Shown: piece by piece, positions 34,266 to 44,423 of the stretch
Numbering within the stretch: position 1 is the stretch's first letter
How the letters are laid out: each line of letters begins with the position of its first letter
DNA from: Pseudomonadota bacterium
GTDB lineage: Bacteria > Pseudomonadota > Gammaproteobacteria > Acidiferrobacterales > Acidiferrobacteraceae
DNA length: 51,987 nucleotides
Assembly: GCA_021841585.1 (NCBI GenBank)
Contig: JAKBUS010000010.1
Coordinates: 1-51,987 of the forward strand
Direction of reading: 5' to 3'
Notes under the pieces: model-generated
Databases searched by the model: none
Told to the model about the DNA's origin: nothing
What the model saw: the letters and a program-made list of their open reading frames with translations, nothing else
Position numbers and translations under genes: made by a program

Positions 34266-36718
34266 GCGCTGACGATATTGACGAGGCGCCCGGGGACCAC
34301 CACCACCTTGGCCACAGATCGGCCCTCGAGATGGCGCACCACAGCCTCATCGCCCAGGGCGCGCGCCTCGATCGTCTCCCGGTCGCAGTCGGCATCGACC
34401 GTGATCTCGGCGCGGCGCTTGCCGTTGACCTGGACGACGAGACGCACGGTAGCACGCTTCAAGGCCTCGGCATCGACGGCCGGCCACGGGGCATCGACGA
34501 TCGCCTCCGGGGCCAATCCCAGGTCCCGCCACAGACGATGGGCGATATGCGGCACGATCGGCGCGAGCAGGCGCAACAAGAGACTCAAACCCTCGTACAA
34601 GAGCCGCGTGCCGGAGTCCGACACCGGTTCATCCAAGAGCCGTTGCAGCATATTGGCAAGGCTCATGCCGGCCGCCACCACGGTATTGAAATGATAGCGT
34701 TCGTAGTCGCGCAGGGCCTGATCGAGCAGGGCCTGCATGTCGGCGCGCAGCGGCCTATGGGCCTCGTCATAGCCCCCATCCGCGGGACGTGGTCGCTGCG
34801 TGGCGGCGCGCGCAAGGCCCCACAGCCGCCGCAGGAACCGGTGGGCACCGGCCACGGCGTCGTCGCTCCACTCCAGGGACTGCTCCGGGGGGGCGGCGAA
34901 CATGATGAAGAGTCGCGCGGTATCGGCGCCGTATTGCTCGATCAGGGCCTGCGGGTCGACCGTATTACCCTTGGATTTGGACATCTTGGTCCCGTCTTTC
35001 AGGACCATGCCCTGGGTGAGCAGGCGGGTGAAGGGCTCGTCGTTGCCCAAAAGCCCCTCGTCGCGCAAAAGCTTGTTGAAAAACCGCGCATAGAGCAGAT
35101 GGAGGATGGCATGCTCTATGCCGCCGATGTACTGATCGACCGGCAACCAATGGCGCACGCGCGCATCGAGCATCTCGCTATCGTTGTCGTGGCAGCAGTA
35201 ACGGGCGTAATACCAGGACGACTCCATGAAGGTGTCGAAGGTGTCGGTCTCGCGCCGCGCCGCGTTACCGCACTGCGGGCAGGCGACGTTTACGAAGTCC
35301 GCGCGCTGGGCGAGCGCCGAGCCGCCCTTGGTGATGACCACATCCTCCGGCAAGCGCACCGGCAGGTCCTGGTCGGGAACCGGCACCACGCCACACGCCT
35401 CGCAATGGATCATCGGGATCGGCGTACCCCAGTAACGCTGCCGCGACACGCCCCAATCACGCAGCCTCAGCTGCACGCGCGGGGCGCCGGCGCCGATCGA
35501 GGCCAGCGCCTCCACGATGCGCGCGCGCGCCGCGTCCGAGGCAAGCCCCGTGAACTCTCCGGAGTCGACGAGGCGCCCGGCGCCGGTGTAGGCCGCATCG
35601 CGCACGAGATCCTTGGCGAGACCCTTATAGTCCTCCGGGACCACCACCGGAACCACCGGCAGATCGTAACGTTGCGCGAACGCGAAATCGCGCTCATCGT
35701 GCGCGGGGACCGCCATCACCGCCCCCTCGCCATAGCCCATGAGCACGAAATTGGCGGCGTAGACCGGCAGGGTGCGGCCGGTGAGGGGGTGGATCGCCCG
35801 CCGGCCGGTGTCGACGCCGCGTTTTTCCATGGTCTCGACGGCCGCCTCGGCGGTCTGCGTCACGCGGCACTCTTCGCGAAACCGCGCCACCTCCGGGTGC
35901 TCGGCGCTGGCCGCCTGCGCCAGCGGGTGCTCGGCGGCCACCGCCAGATAGGTCGCGCCCATGAGCGTGTCAGGCCGCGTCGTGAACACCGTGAGCGTCC
36001 CAAAGCCCTCCACCGCGAACCGGATCTCGGCCCCCTCGGAGCGTCCGATCCAGTTGCGCTGCATGGTCGCGACCCGCTCCGGCCATCCCGGGAGTGCGTC
36101 AAGCCCGGCCAGGAGCTCATCGGCATAGGCGGTGATGCGCAGGAACCACTGTGGGATCTCACGGCGCTCGACTTGGGTATCGCAGCGCCAGCAGCGCCCA
36201 TCGACGACCTGTTCATTGGCGAGCACGGTCTGGTCCTTGGGGCACCAATTGACCGGCGCGGTGGCACGGTAGGCGAGCCCCTTGCGGTAGAGCCGGGTGA
36301 ACAGCCACTGCTCCCAGCGATAATACTCGGGACGGCAGGTGGCGATCTCGCGCCGCCAGTCATAGGCGAGGCCCAGGCGCTTTAGCTGATCGCGCATGGC
36401 GGAGATATTGTCATAGGTCCATTGCGCGGGCGGCACCCCGTTGCGCTCGGCGGCGCCCTCGGCGGGCAGCCCGAAGGCGTCCCAACCCATCGGCTGCAGG
36501 ACATTCATGCCCTGCATGCGCCGCCAGCGGCTGATCACGTCCCCGAGCGTGTAGTTGCGCACGTGCCCCATGTGCAGCCGCCCGGACGGGTAGGGAAACA
36601 TGGACAGGCAATAGAACTTCGGGCGCGCGTCATCCTCGGTCACCTCGAAACTCCGGGCCTGCGCCCAGAACGCCTGGGCCTCGCGCTCTACATCGATCGG
36701 GGAATAACGGTCGTCCAT
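34262..36718 (-). CDS. leuS: Leucyl-tRNA synthetase
   Basis: The 818-residue class I synthetase has the HIGH motif as [16 protein letters not shown] (His-Met-Gly-His) and the KMSKS loop as [10 protein letters not shown]. An editing domain (CP1) with the T-rich region is present, as are zinc-like motifs CWRC and CPQC. I start at [21 protein letters not shown] 36718, the family start; the 26 extra codons upstream in frame are not conserved. Confidence 0.98.
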   Translation of the reverse strand: MDDRYSPIDVEREAQAFWAQARSFEVTEDDARPKFYCLSMFPYPSGRLHMGHVRNYTLGDVISRWRRMQGMNVLQPMGWDAFGLPAEGAAERNGVPPAQWTYDNISAMRDQLKRLGLAYDWRREIATCRPEYYRWEQWLFTRLYRKGLAYRATAPVNWCPKDQTVLANEQVVDGRCWRCDTQVERREIPQWFLRITAYADELLAGLDALPGWPERVATMQRNWIGRSEGAEIRFAVEGFGTLTVFTTRPDTLMGATYLAVAAEHPLAQAASAEHPEVARFREECRVTQTAEAAVETMEKRGVDTGRRAIHPLTGRTLPVYAANFVLMGYGEGAVMAVPAHDERDFAFAQRYDLPVVPVVVPEDYKGLAKDLVRDAAYTGAGRLVDSGEFTGLASDAARARIVEALASIGAGAPRVQLRLRDWGVSRQRYWGTPIPMIHCEACGVVPVPDQDLPVRLPEDVVITKGGSALAQRADFVNVACPQCGNAARRETDTFDTFMESSWYYARYCCHDNDSEMLDARVRHWLPVDQYIGGIEHAILHLLYARFFNKLLRDEGLLGNDEPFTRLLTQGMVLKDGTKMSKSKGNTVDPQALIEQYGADTARLFIMFAAPPEQSLEWSDDAVAGAHRFLRRLWGLARAATQRPRPADGGYDEAHRPLRADMQALLDQALRDYERYHFNTVVAAGMSLANMLQRLLDEPVSDSGTRLLYEGLSLLLRLLAPIVPHIAHRLWRDLGLAPEAIVDAPWPAVDAEALKRATVRLVVQVNGKRRAEITVDADCDRETIEARALGDEAVVRHLEGRSVAKVVVVPGRLVNIVSA

Positions 36719-37019
36719 CGAACCTTGGGCTCGCTTCACTTTGGCAAGGCCCTTATTATCCATGGATTCGCCCGGCGCGTCTTGGGGGAGGCGCACCGCT
36801 TTGGGCCGCCCACCCTCGGGCCTCCCGGCCTTTGGCGCCGCCGCCGTGGCGGGCGATGAAACCGGTCACGAAGTCGCGCAATCGGGGCAGACCCTGGTCG
36901 CGGAAACCGCGGTGCCCGGCCTTCCGATCAACCTCCGGGAGGCCCCAACAGCAACCGAGCGCGGCCTGCATGACAGACATCGCCTTGGCCGATTTCGCCA
37001 TGAGCGGTGAACGGACCGT

Positions 37020-37055
37020 GACACTCTTAACCCGCTTTAGTGGGTTGAGAGTGTC
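37020..37055. repeat. 17-bp hairpin-forming inverted repeat upstream of fic
   Basis: Left arm 37020-37036 (GACACTCTTAACCCGCT) pairs with 37039-37055 around a 2-base turn, with two G-U pairs if in RNA. No T-tract follows on either strand. It could be an IS or MITE end, a recombination site, or a transcript-end structure. Confidence 0.55.
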
Positions 37056-37236
37056 AGGAGAGACGGCACAGACGAAATTCTGTTGTTTTCGCGCCAGCGT
37101 TCACAAGGCCCTCTCACGGGTCCCACGGTAAAAAGGGCAAAGGCCCGGTGACCCCCCCATAACGGGTGCAGGGCGTCAGGAACGCCAGACTTCAAGGGGG
37201 CGCACACCTTGCGACTGCCTCTAAAGTCTCCTTTCG

Positions 37237-37293
37237 TGTCGCAGTAACGGCATCTCGACAACACGTCATCTTGACGTGTTGTCTCTTGCGACA
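37237..37293. promoter_or_regulatory. Nested palindrome ahead of fic (candidate operator)
   Basis: GACAACACGTCA (37257-37268) and TGACGTGTTGTC (37272-37283) are perfect inverted repeats with a 3-base spacer. They are flanked by an outer pair TGTCGCA (37237-37243) and TGCGACA (37287-37293). The centre is 63 bases before ATG 37333. The form suits a dimeric repressor site controlling fic, though a cruciform or terminator-like RNA role is possible. Confidence 0.5.
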
Positions 37294-37332
37294 TACCCTG
37301 CGGACGTGGTGCAAAAAAGGCTATTCAATAAC

Positions 37333-38463
37333 ATGACAATCGCCTCGAACTGGGCACCGAACAGGGCCTACAACGACCTACCCCCCCTACCTCCCGGCGT
37401 GGAGCTTGAGACGAGAACGGTCCTAAAGCAATGCCTCGCGGCGCGAGTCGCCTTGGCCGAATTGAACCAGGCCGCGGAGCGGATTCCTAACCCCGCGATG
37501 CTGATAAATATCCTCCCTCTGCTGGAGGCGCAGGCCAGCTCGGAAATCGAGAATATCGTCACCACCGCCGACACCCTGTTTCGGCACCTGCAGGCTGACG
37601 GGGGCGCCGATAGCGCTACCAAGGAGGCTTTGCGTTATCGACACGCCCTGCTCGAGGGGGTTGCAGCCCTGAAGATCCAACCTCTCACGACGCGCACGGC
37701 CGAATCAATCTGTACGCAAATCAAAGGCGTGGCGATGCACGTGCGCAGGGTGCCCGGCACCACGCTCGCCAACGGTGCCACCGGCGAAACGATCTACACG
37801 CCGCCCGAGGGCGAAACCCGTATCCGCGATTTACTCGCAAACTGGGAACGGTTCCTGCACGAGGAAGACACAATCGACCCGCTCATCCGGATGGCTGCGG
37901 CCCATTACCAGTTCGAAGCGATCCACCCCTTTACCGACGGCAATGGGCGCACCGGCCGCATACTGAACAGCCTGTTCCTGGTCGACCAAGGCCTGCTATC
38001 GCTTCCCATCCTCTATTTGAGCCGCTACATTATCGCCAACAAGACGGATTATTATCGCCTTCTGCTGGCGGTGACGCGCGACGGGGCCTGGGAACCCTGG
38101 CTACTGTATATGCTGCGCGCCGTCGCAGAGACTGCGGCTTGGACCAAAGCCAAGATCGGAGCGGTGCGCGCCCTGGCCCACGAGACCCGCGACTATGTGC
38201 GCGAACGACTTCCCAAAATCTACAGTCGCGAATTGGTGGATCTCATCTTCGAACAACCCTACTGCCGGATCACAAACCTCGTACAGGCCCAAATCGCTGG
38301 ACGCCAGGCTGCGTCGCGCTACCTTAAAGCGTTTGTTTCTCTAAAAATATTAGATGAGCACGTCCTCGGGAAGGAGAAACTCTTTGTTCATCCGAAGCTC
38401 ATGAAGCTCCTTACCCACGACAACAACGCCTTTGAGCCGTACCCAAAGGGAAAAGACCGCTAG
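37333..38463 (+). CDS. Fic family protein (AMP-transferase type)
   Basis: The 376-residue protein has an N-terminal inhibitory helix with SSEIEN (69-74), so it is self-inhibited (class II Fic). The core motif [12 protein letters not shown] at 198-209 has every catalytic residue, including His198. A C-terminal winged-helix-like domain ([20 protein letters not shown]) follows. This layout matches the SoFic-type proteins that AMPylate target proteins. I begin at ATG 37333; an upstream TTG (37276) in frame lies inside the palindrome. It interrupts otherwise conserved gene clusters and is next to an IS200 remnant, suggesting horizontal gain. Confidence 0.9.
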   Translation: MTIASNWAPNRAYNDLPPLPPGVELETRTVLKQCLAARVALAELNQAAERIPNPAMLINILPLLEAQASSEIENIVTTADTLFRHLQADGGADSATKEALRYRHALLEGVAALKIQPLTTRTAESICTQIKGVAMHVRRVPGTTLANGATGETIYTPPEGETRIRDLLANWERFLHEEDTIDPLIRMAAAHYQFEAIHPFTDGNGRTGRILNSLFLVDQGLLSLPILYLSRYIIANKTDYYRLLLAVTRDGAWEPWLLYMLRAVAETAAWTKAKIGAVRALAHETRDYVRERLPKIYSRELVDLIFEQPYCRITNLVQAQIAGRQAASRYLKAFVSLKILDEHVLGKEKLFVHPKLMKLLTHDNNAFEPYPKGKDR

Positions 38464-38814
38464 CCGGCTTTAGGCTTCTGTCCTGCCGCATATGTTCCGT
38501 CTGTCGGGTTTCTCGGTGATCTTTAGGGCGTTTTTGCAGGGCCTCGATGGCTACGGCTTATGGCCCTGTCGCGCCGTCTGGTGGAGGTCTCGACAGGCAT
38601 CCAGACCGTGCCTTGACCGGTGCGAATCAGGGCGGATGACCGCTTACGGATGCCCTCGCGTGAGGCTATACGAACACGCCCCTTGGCGGATATTGTGTCC
38701 GCATAAACATTAAACCAAACAGGAAAACCTCGGTAGGTACGACCCGATTTCTTATCATTTCGTAAGGATCCCGAGATATCGGGGGTTGGATTCCCACCGG
38801 GGAGGTGGAGGCGG
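38464..38814. other. Gap downstream of fic
   Basis: No gene is recognisable. On the minus strand the codons near 38523-38600 give VETSTRRRDRAISRSH, which could be degraded transposase accessory sequence, but this is too weak to call. No terminator after fic is clear. Confidence 0.35.
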
Positions 38815-39110
38815 CCTGCACAAAGACTCATCGAAGAATGTTGCGCTCGGCGCGGATTCGTCGCGCCGGACCCAGAAACGGACACAGACGACGTGCATTG
38901 TGTCGTATCCGCGCAGCCGAGATGATCTTCGCCCGTGATGGTCGCGTTACTCAAGGGGATTACTTCGCGCAGGCCGCGCGCGCAGTTCCCGGGGTTCAAG
39001 CGATTATGCGGGAAAGAACCGTATGGACGCAGGCCTACTACGTTGGCGCGGCCGGGGGCGTTTCCGCCGAGGTGAGCCGCCGATACATACAAGAGGGCCG
39101 GGGCTTCATC
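38815..39110 (+). pseudogene. IS200/IS605-family transposase (tnpA) remnant
   Basis: Segments in two frames follow the TnpA (Y1/HUH) order: RLIEECCARRGF, then TDTDDVHCVVSAQP, a stop, then VMVALLKGITSRRPRAQFPGFKR. After a shift near 39010 come RTVWTQAYYVGAAGG and VSAEVSRRYIQE. Known proteins read D-H-V-H-x-x-V, L-K-G-x-x-S-R, Y-F-V, and finally a helix with the nucleophilic Tyr in Y-I-x-x-Q. The first His of the HUH pair is Asp here, so even the motif is lost. It has an internal TGA and a frameshift and is dead. Confidence 0.6.
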
Positions 39111-39123
39111 CCGAAATCCGGCC

Positions 39124-40632
39124 TCAGCCCGAAGACACCGACCTTGCGCGGTATCGCCGCCATCCGGCCACGGCCACAATCAGTGAAAGCACCGCCAGGA
39201 CGCCGGTGTTGCCGAAACGGTCATAGGGCGTGAGCCCCGCGTAGGGCTGGGCGACCACCGTCAAGACGCCCTCGCGGAACGGGGCGAGCCGGGCACGGAT
39301 CTGCCCGGTGTGGCCGACAAGCGCGGTGATGCCGTCATTGGTCGCGATCATCATGTCGCGCCCGGCCTCGGCGGCGCGCATCTGCGCGATCTGGAACTGC
39401 TGGGCGGCCTCGTTCGAATGCCCATACCACGAGTCATCGCTGGCATTCACGAGCAGGGTCGCGCCCGGCAGGCTTTGGGTGACCAGGGGGCCATAGGCAA
39501 CCTCGTAACAGATCGTCACACCGACGCGTGCGTGCGCGACCGGCAAGGGGGCCTCCGCGCCATGCCACGGGGTAAAGCTTGCCATCGGGATGTGCAGGAT
39601 ATCGAGGACCGGATTCAAGAGTGCCGGCCACGGCAGATACTCGCCGAACGGTACTAGGTGGCGCTTGCGGTAAAAGCCGTCATGGCGTCCGATACTCATG
39701 ACCGCGTTGTAGATGGGCCCGTTCGGATCGTTGGCATTGCCCTCGATGAGGCCGAACAGGAAGTGACGGCCGCCGACGCGCGCCAGGCGTTGCATGTAGG
39801 GTATGAACCGCCGCCGCAGCTGATGCGAATAGGCGGGAATCGCGGTCTCGGGCCACACGACCAGGCGGCCGTCGCTCTTGGCGGTCAGGCGCAGATAGCG
39901 CCGTACGATCATGCGCAACGTGCCTGGATGCCATTTGACGGTGGGCAAGACATCGCCCTGCACCAGCGAGGCGGTAATCGGCGCGCCGACGCGATACACG
40001 AAGGAGAGCCCCGCAAGCGCCGGCGTCACACCCATCATGAGCAGCACCGGCAAGAGGCTGCGCCGACGCCCGCGCAGGGCTTCCACCGCCAGCGCGCCTG
40101 ATGCGGTCAGAAGGAATGACAGGCCAAGGACGCCCACGAGCGGCGCCCAGGCCGTGAGCGGCGGCAGGCTCGCGGCATAACCGACATCAAGCCACGGAAA
40201 CCCGGTGAGGAATACCCCGCGCACCCATTCGCCGAGCACCCAGATCGCGGCAAAGAGCCACGGATCGAGGGCGTCGCGGCCATGCAGGCGCGCAAAGGCC
40301 GCGCACGCAAGTCCCGCATAGGAGGCCAATATGGCGATGAACAGGGCACAGGCAAGCGCCGCCAGGGGGGCTGGCATGCCACCGAAACGCGCAAGCGTCA
40401 AATAGACCCATGGCACGCCGAAGGCAAAGAGCCCCGCGCCGAAGCCAAACCCGCGGCCGAAGGCGGGACGCGCCGGCGTGGCCTTGAGGAGTGCATAAAG
40501 GATCCCCAGGGCGAGCGGCGCGACCCACGGCTGACGGTAGGGGGCAAAGGCCAGATTCAAGGCCGCGCCCGCCAGGAACGCCGCCAGCCACCGCGGAAAT
40601 CCGCTAGCTGGCCACTTCGCTTTCTTCAGCAA
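39124..40632 (-). CDS. lnt: Apolipoprotein N-acyltransferase
   Basis: The 502-residue integral inner-membrane enzyme adds the third acyl chain to lipoproteins. Several membrane helices are followed by a nitrilase-type domain with Glu (VVWPETAIPAY), Lys (YRKRHLVPFGEYLP) and Cys (VTICYEVAYGP), the complete triad. The start is uncertain: TTG 40632 (LLKKAKWPASGFPRW) overlaps corC by 29 bases, and the frame extends further into corC without conserved residues. Order miaB-phoH-ybeY-corC-lnt is as in E. coli. Confidence 0.94.
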   Translation of the reverse strand: MLKKAKWPASGFPRWLAAFLAGAALNLAFAPYRQPWVAPLALGILYALLKATPARPAFGRGFGFGAGLFAFGVPWVYLTLARFGGMPAPLAALACALFIAILASYAGLACAAFARLHGRDALDPWLFAAIWVLGEWVRGVFLTGFPWLDVGYAASLPPLTAWAPLVGVLGLSFLLTASGALAVEALRGRRRSLLPVLLMMGVTPALAGLSFVYRVGAPITASLVQGDVLPTVKWHPGTLRMIVRRYLRLTAKSDGRLVVWPETAIPAYSHQLRRRFIPYMQRLARVGGRHFLFGLIEGNANDPNGPIYNAVMSIGRHDGFYRKRHLVPFGEYLPWPALLNPVLDILHIPMASFTPWHGAEAPLPVAHARVGVTICYEVAYGPLVTQSLPGATLLVNASDDSWYGHSNEAAQQFQIAQMRAAEAGRDMMIATNDGITALVGHTGQIRARLAPFREGVLTVVAQPYAGLTPYDRFGNTGVLAVLSLIVAVAGWRRYRARSVSSG

Positions 40633-41467
40633 TCGGAACGACTTTGAGGAGATGGACCCGGCGCGAATCGGCGCGCAGCACTTCAAGCCGCAGGCCGCCG
40701 ATCTCGAGGCGCTCACCGCGCTTGGGCACGCGGCCGAGCGTGGTCATGACGAGGCCGCCGATGGTATCGACCTCCTCGTCACCGTAATGAGTGCCAAAGT
40801 ATTCGTTGAACTCCTTGATGGGCGTGAGGGCCTTGGCCACAAACTCGTGTTCGGCGCGCTGCATGATCATGACGTCATCGGCGTCGAGGTCGTGCTCGTC
40901 CTCGATGTCGCCCACGATCTGCTCCAAGACGTCCTCGATCGTGACCAGACCCGCCACGCCGCCGTACTCATCGACGACGATGGCCATATGATTGCGGCTG
41001 GACCGGAAGTCACGCAGCAGGACGTCGAGGCGCTTGCTCTCCGGCACGAATACCGCCGGCCGTAGCAAATCATAGACATTGAACGACGCGCGCTGCTCGC
41101 CATGGAAATACCGCAGCAGATCCTTCGCCAAAAGGATCCCCACCACCTTGTCCTTGTCCCCGTCGATGACCGGGAAGCGCGAATGACCGGTCTCGATCAC
41201 CCGTGGAAGGTAGCTCTCGGGCGGGTCCTCGCGATCGATCACATCCATCTGCGCGCGCGGGACCATGATGTCGCGGACCCGCATCTCGGCAACCTGGAAC
41301 ACCCCCTCGATCATGTCAAGGGCGTCGCTTCCGATCAGCCCGCGCTCGTGCGCCTCGCGCAACGTCTCGCGCAGCGCGTCACGGTCCTCCGGCGCCCCCC
41401 ATAAGACGTGCCCCAAGCGGTCGAGAAACGACCGTCCAGATCCGTGGCCATTATCGTCCTGACCCAT
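40604..41467 (-). CDS. corC: CorC/HlyC-type CBS-domain protein (YbeX)
   Basis: The 287-residue soluble protein starts MGQDDNGHGSGRSFLDRL. Two CBS repeats (RVRDIMVPRAQMDVI, then LLRPAVFVPESKRLDVLLRDF) and VVDEYGGVAGLVTIEDVLEQIVGDIEDEHD are followed by a C-terminal CorC_HlyC/TerC transporter-associated domain (VDTIGGLVMTTLGRVPKRGE). It is linked to magnesium/cobalt efflux and, in recent work on YbeX, to ribosome metabolism. Located between ybeY and lnt. Confidence 0.95.
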   Translation of the reverse strand: MGQDDNGHGSGRSFLDRLGHVLWGAPEDRDALRETLREAHERGLIGSDALDMIEGVFQVAEMRVRDIMVPRAQMDVIDREDPPESYLPRVIETGHSRFPVIDGDKDKVVGILLAKDLLRYFHGEQRASFNVYDLLRPAVFVPESKRLDVLLRDFRSSRNHMAIVVDEYGGVAGLVTIEDVLEQIVGDIEDEHDLDADDVMIMQRAEHEFVAKALTPIKEFNEYFGTHYGDEEVDTIGGLVMTTLGRVPKRGERLEIGGLRLEVLRADSRRVHLLKVVPIAEESEVAS

Positions 41468-41470
41468 GGC

Positions 41471-41923
41471 TCAACGATAAGGGTCCGTAAACCCCAAACC
41501 CGTCAATATGCGTGTTTCCCGCGCTTCCATTACCCGTGCATCCTGATCTGTCTCGTGGTCGAGCCCTTGAAGGTGCAGTATACCGTGAATGACGAGATGC
41601 GCCCAATGGGCGTTTTCCGGGCACCCGGCCCGCGCCGCCTCGGCCGTCACGAGCGGGGCGCAAATGACGATGTCACCGAGAAAGCGGGTCTTGCCGAGCG
41701 GCGCGTCATCATAAGGGAAGGACAGCACATTGGTCGGTCCGGTCCGGCCCCGAAAGCGCCCATTCAGCTCCGCAGCCTCCGGTTCGGCGACCACGCGCAG
41801 CCCCACGCGCACGCTGCCCTCGATCTCCGTGAGCGCCGCCTTGCACCAGCGGACCAGCGCCGGGCGTGACGGAACGGCATGGTCGTCGCAGGCCACGGCG
41901 AGATCGATATGCACACGGCGCAC
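41471..41923 (-). CDS. ybeY: Endoribonuclease YbeY
   Basis: The 150-residue zinc metalloprotein takes part in 16S rRNA 3' maturation and ribosome quality control. It has TNVLSFPYDD, LGDIVICAPLV and the H-x-x-x-H-x-x-x-x-x-H zinc site HLVIHGILHLQGLDHE. It lies 3 bases after phoH and 3 bases before corC, so it is part of one operon. Confidence 0.97.
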   Translation of the reverse strand: MRRVHIDLAVACDDHAVPSRPALVRWCKAALTEIEGSVRVGLRVVAEPEAAELNGRFRGRTGPTNVLSFPYDDAPLGKTRFLGDIVICAPLVTAEAARAGCPENAHWAHLVIHGILHLQGLDHETDQDARVMEARETRILTGLGFTDPYR

Positions 41924-41925
41924 GC

Positions 41926-42897
41926 CTAGGACAGGTCCTGTACGCCGTGCTCGCGCGCCTCATAGGCCTCGACGATACGCTGGACCAACGGGTGGCGCAC
42001 AACGTCGGCGCTGGCGAAATGCGTGAACGCTATCCCTTCCACATCCTTCAGGATATTCAAGGCCTGGCGTAAGCCGGACATCTCGGGACGCGGAAGATCG
42101 ATCTGCGTGACATCACCCGTAACCACCGCGGTGGCCCCGAAACCCAGGCGCGTCAGGAACATCTTCATCTGCTCGGCGGTGGTGTTTTGCGCCTCATCCA
42201 GGATGATGAACGATTCGTTCAACGTCCGTCCACGCATGAACGCCAGCGGCGCAATCTCGATCACGCCTTTTTCGACCAGCTTGGCGACACGCTCGGGGCC
42301 GAGCATGTCATGCAATGCGTCATAGAGTGGCCGCAGATAAGGGTCGACCTTCTGTTCGAGATCGCCCGGCAGGAATCCCAGGCGCTCGCCGGCCTCCACC
42401 GCCGGACGGACCAGGACCACGCGCTGCGCGCGCCCGGTCTCCAGGGCATCCACGGCGCAGGCGACCGCCAGGAAGGTCTTGCCGGTACCGGCAGGCCCCA
42501 CCCCAAAGGTCACGTCGTGGGTGAGGATCTTGCGAATGTAATCGCGCTGCGCATCGGTGCGCCCATAGACGCGCTGCTTGGGCATGCGCAACTCGGTGGG
42601 CGGTTCGCGGTCGTCGCGCGTCCTCGATACCTCTTTCAGTGCCATATTGACCCCCGAAGGTGTGATGGCCTGGGATTGACCCGTAACCGCATAGAGGGCG
42701 GTGATCAGACGTTGGGCGTGGCGGGCTTGATCATGGTGACCGGTTATGCGGAACTGATTGCCGCGGTTCGCGATTTCCACCCCAAGACTGCCTTCGATCT
42801 GGCGCAGATGCTCGTCGAGTTGACCACAAAGACGGGACAGCCGTTCGCTGTCTGGGGGTTGGACGGAAAACTGTATCGCCTGGGGCTTTGTGCTCAA
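41926..42897 (-). CDS. ybeZ: PhoH-like ATPase (YbeZ)
   Basis: The 323-residue protein has an N-terminal extension, Walker [18 protein letters not shown] (about residues 132-148) and Walker [23 protein letters not shown] follows, as expected for PhoH-type ATPases related to helicases. In this operon order it partners YbeY in RNA metabolism. Its ATG overlaps the miaB stop (ATGA). Confidence 0.95.
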   Translation of the reverse strand: MSTKPQAIQFSVQPPDSERLSRLCGQLDEHLRQIEGSLGVEIANRGNQFRITGHHDQARHAQRLITALYAVTGQSQAITPSGVNMALKEVSRTRDDREPPTELRMPKQRVYGRTDAQRDYIRKILTHDVTFGVGPAGTGKTFLAVACAVDALETGRAQRVVLVRPAVEAGERLGFLPGDLEQKVDPYLRPLYDALHDMLGPERVAKLVEKGVIEIAPLAFMRGRTLNESFIILDEAQNTTAEQMKMFLTRLGFGATAVVTGDVTQIDLPRPEMSGLRQALNILKDVEGIAFTHFASADVVRHPLVQRIVEAYEAREHGVQDLS

Positions 42898-44273
42898 GGA
42901 ATGGCGGCCTCCCTTTGCTTCACTGTCATTGATGGAACATCGGTTTCGACCCCCACGAGGCGGCCGCGCAAGGAATTGGGCCGCGCCTCCAGGATCTCAA
43001 CCGTGGCGAAACGGCCGACCAGGTCCTCGCCGCCGCCTGGAAAATTCACCACGCGATTATTCGCGGTCCGTCCCGAGAGATCGCCGCGTCCGCGTGGGGC
43101 ATGCCGGTCGATCAGCACCCGTTCGATGCGCCCGATCATGCCGCGGCTGATGGCGGCGGCGTGCTCGAGATTGAGCGACTGCACGCGTGCCAAGCGCTCG
43201 GCCTTCACCGGCGCCGATACGTCGTCCAGAAGCGAGGCAGCCGGCGTACCCGGCCGCTGACTATAGGCAAAACTATAGGACAAATCGAATCTCATTTCCT
43301 CGATCAACGCCATAGTGGCGGCGAAATCCTCGTCGGTCTCACCCGGGAAGCCCACGATAATGTCGGTCGAGAGGCTGATGTCGGGACGCACGCACCTCAA
43401 CCTTTCAATCTTGTCGCGATATTCGGCCACGGTATACCCGCGCTTCATGCGCGCGAGAATCTTGTCCGACCCGCTTTGCACCGGCAGATGGAGGTGGCTT
43501 ACGAGCTTGTCCTCGGCGGCAAAGGCATCGAGCAAGGTGTCCCCGAACTCCAGCGGGTGGGAGGTCGTGAAGCGAATGCGCCCGATCTCGTCGATGTGCG
43601 CGACATAGCTTATGAGGGTCGCGAGATCGGCTGTGCCTTTGTCGCGGCGGCGGCCCTGGTAGGCATTGACGTTCTGGCCGAGCAGCGTGACTTCGCGCAC
43701 GCCTTGCTCGGCGAGCGCGGCAATCTCCGCCAGGACGTCGTCAAACGGGCGGCTGAACTCCTGGCCGCGGGTGTAGGGCACTACGCAAAAACTGCAGTAC
43801 TTGCTGCACCCTTCCATGATCGAGACAAACGCCCGCGGCCCGTCGGCGCGTGGTTCTGGGAGACTGTCGAACTTCTCCATCTCCACAAACGCAACGTCGA
43901 CACGCGGGTTCTTGGCGCGCGCGTCGGCAAGCAGTGCCGGCACGCGATGGAGCGTCTGGGGACCGAACACGAGATCGACATAGGGCGCGCGGCGGCGAAT
44001 CTCCTCGCCCTCTTGACTCGCCACGCACCCACCGACGCCGATCACGACCCCGGGACGCGCCGCCTTCCATTCGTTCAGGCGGCCGAGGTCGGAGAACAGC
44101 TTTTCCTGGGCCTTCTCACGCACCGAACAGCTGTTCACGAGCAGGACGTCGGCTTGCGCCGGATCGTCCACGCGCTCAAGCCCATGGGTCTCCCGCAGAA
44201 GGTCCGCAAGCCGGGCCGAGTCGTACTCGTTCATCTGACAACCGTAGGTCTTGATATAGACAGCGCCCGCCAT
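42894..44273 (-). CDS. miaB: tRNA-2-methylthio-N6-dimethylallyladenosine synthase
   Basis: The 459-residue radical-SAM methylthiotransferase starts [15 protein letters not shown]. The auxiliary cluster cysteines include [13 protein letters not shown] and GVGGCVASQ. The radical-SAM C-x-x-x-C-x-x-C is CSKYCSFC, and the C-terminal TRAM domain includes the phrase [13 protein letters not shown]. It converts i6A37 to ms2i6A37 in tRNA. A promoter-like TATTGT and AAGGAG lie ahead of ATG 44273; this is the first gene of the operon. Confidence 0.97.
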   Translation of the reverse strand: MAGAVYIKTYGCQMNEYDSARLADLLRETHGLERVDDPAQADVLLVNSCSVREKAQEKLFSDLGRLNEWKAARPGVVIGVGGCVASQEGEEIRRRAPYVDLVFGPQTLHRVPALLADARAKNPRVDVAFVEMEKFDSLPEPRADGPRAFVSIMEGCSKYCSFCVVPYTRGQEFSRPFDDVLAEIAALAEQGVREVTLLGQNVNAYQGRRRDKGTADLATLISYVAHIDEIGRIRFTTSHPLEFGDTLLDAFAAEDKLVSHLHLPVQSGSDKILARMKRGYTVAEYRDKIERLRCVRPDISLSTDIIVGFPGETDEDFAATMALIEEMRFDLSYSFAYSQRPGTPAASLLDDVSAPVKAERLARVQSLNLEHAAAISRGMIGRIERVLIDRHAPRGRGDLSGRTANNRVVNFPGGGEDLVGRFATVEILEARPNSLRGRLVGVETDVPSMTVKQREAAIP

Positions 44274-44423
44274 TCCCGCTCCTTGAAGTGGGATTTACAA
44301 TACCGACCTTCCGAGGGAATTACCACCACGAAGACGATAGGGGGAAAGCTGGGTACGGCCGGGCTCGGTGATCGTGAGTGGGGGCGCCGACATCGCGGAC
44401 AAGGGACCATGAGCGCCCCTAGA

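Larger units (their letters stand above)
36719..37332. other. Gap between leuS and fic with inverted repeats
   Basis: No convincing gene lies here. A minus-strand 81-codon frame (36756-37001) lacks a ribosome site and matches nothing I know. The right half is marked by two strong inverted repeats listed separately and a small GGCGT/ACGCC hairpin (37172-37186). The DNA becomes less GC-rich toward fic, in keeping with an acquired segment. Confidence 0.45.

Noticed and set aside
34139-36385. Very long open frame on the plus strand opposite leuS
   Set aside because: It is a by-product of high GC on the strand opposite a real gene; leuS has all synthetase motifs, and the opposite product has low-complexity Arg/His/Gly composition.
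36756-37001. Minus-strand 81-codon frame between leuS and fic
   Set aside because: No ribosome site, no recognisable domain and Gly/Arg-rich composition; kept only as part of the gap description.
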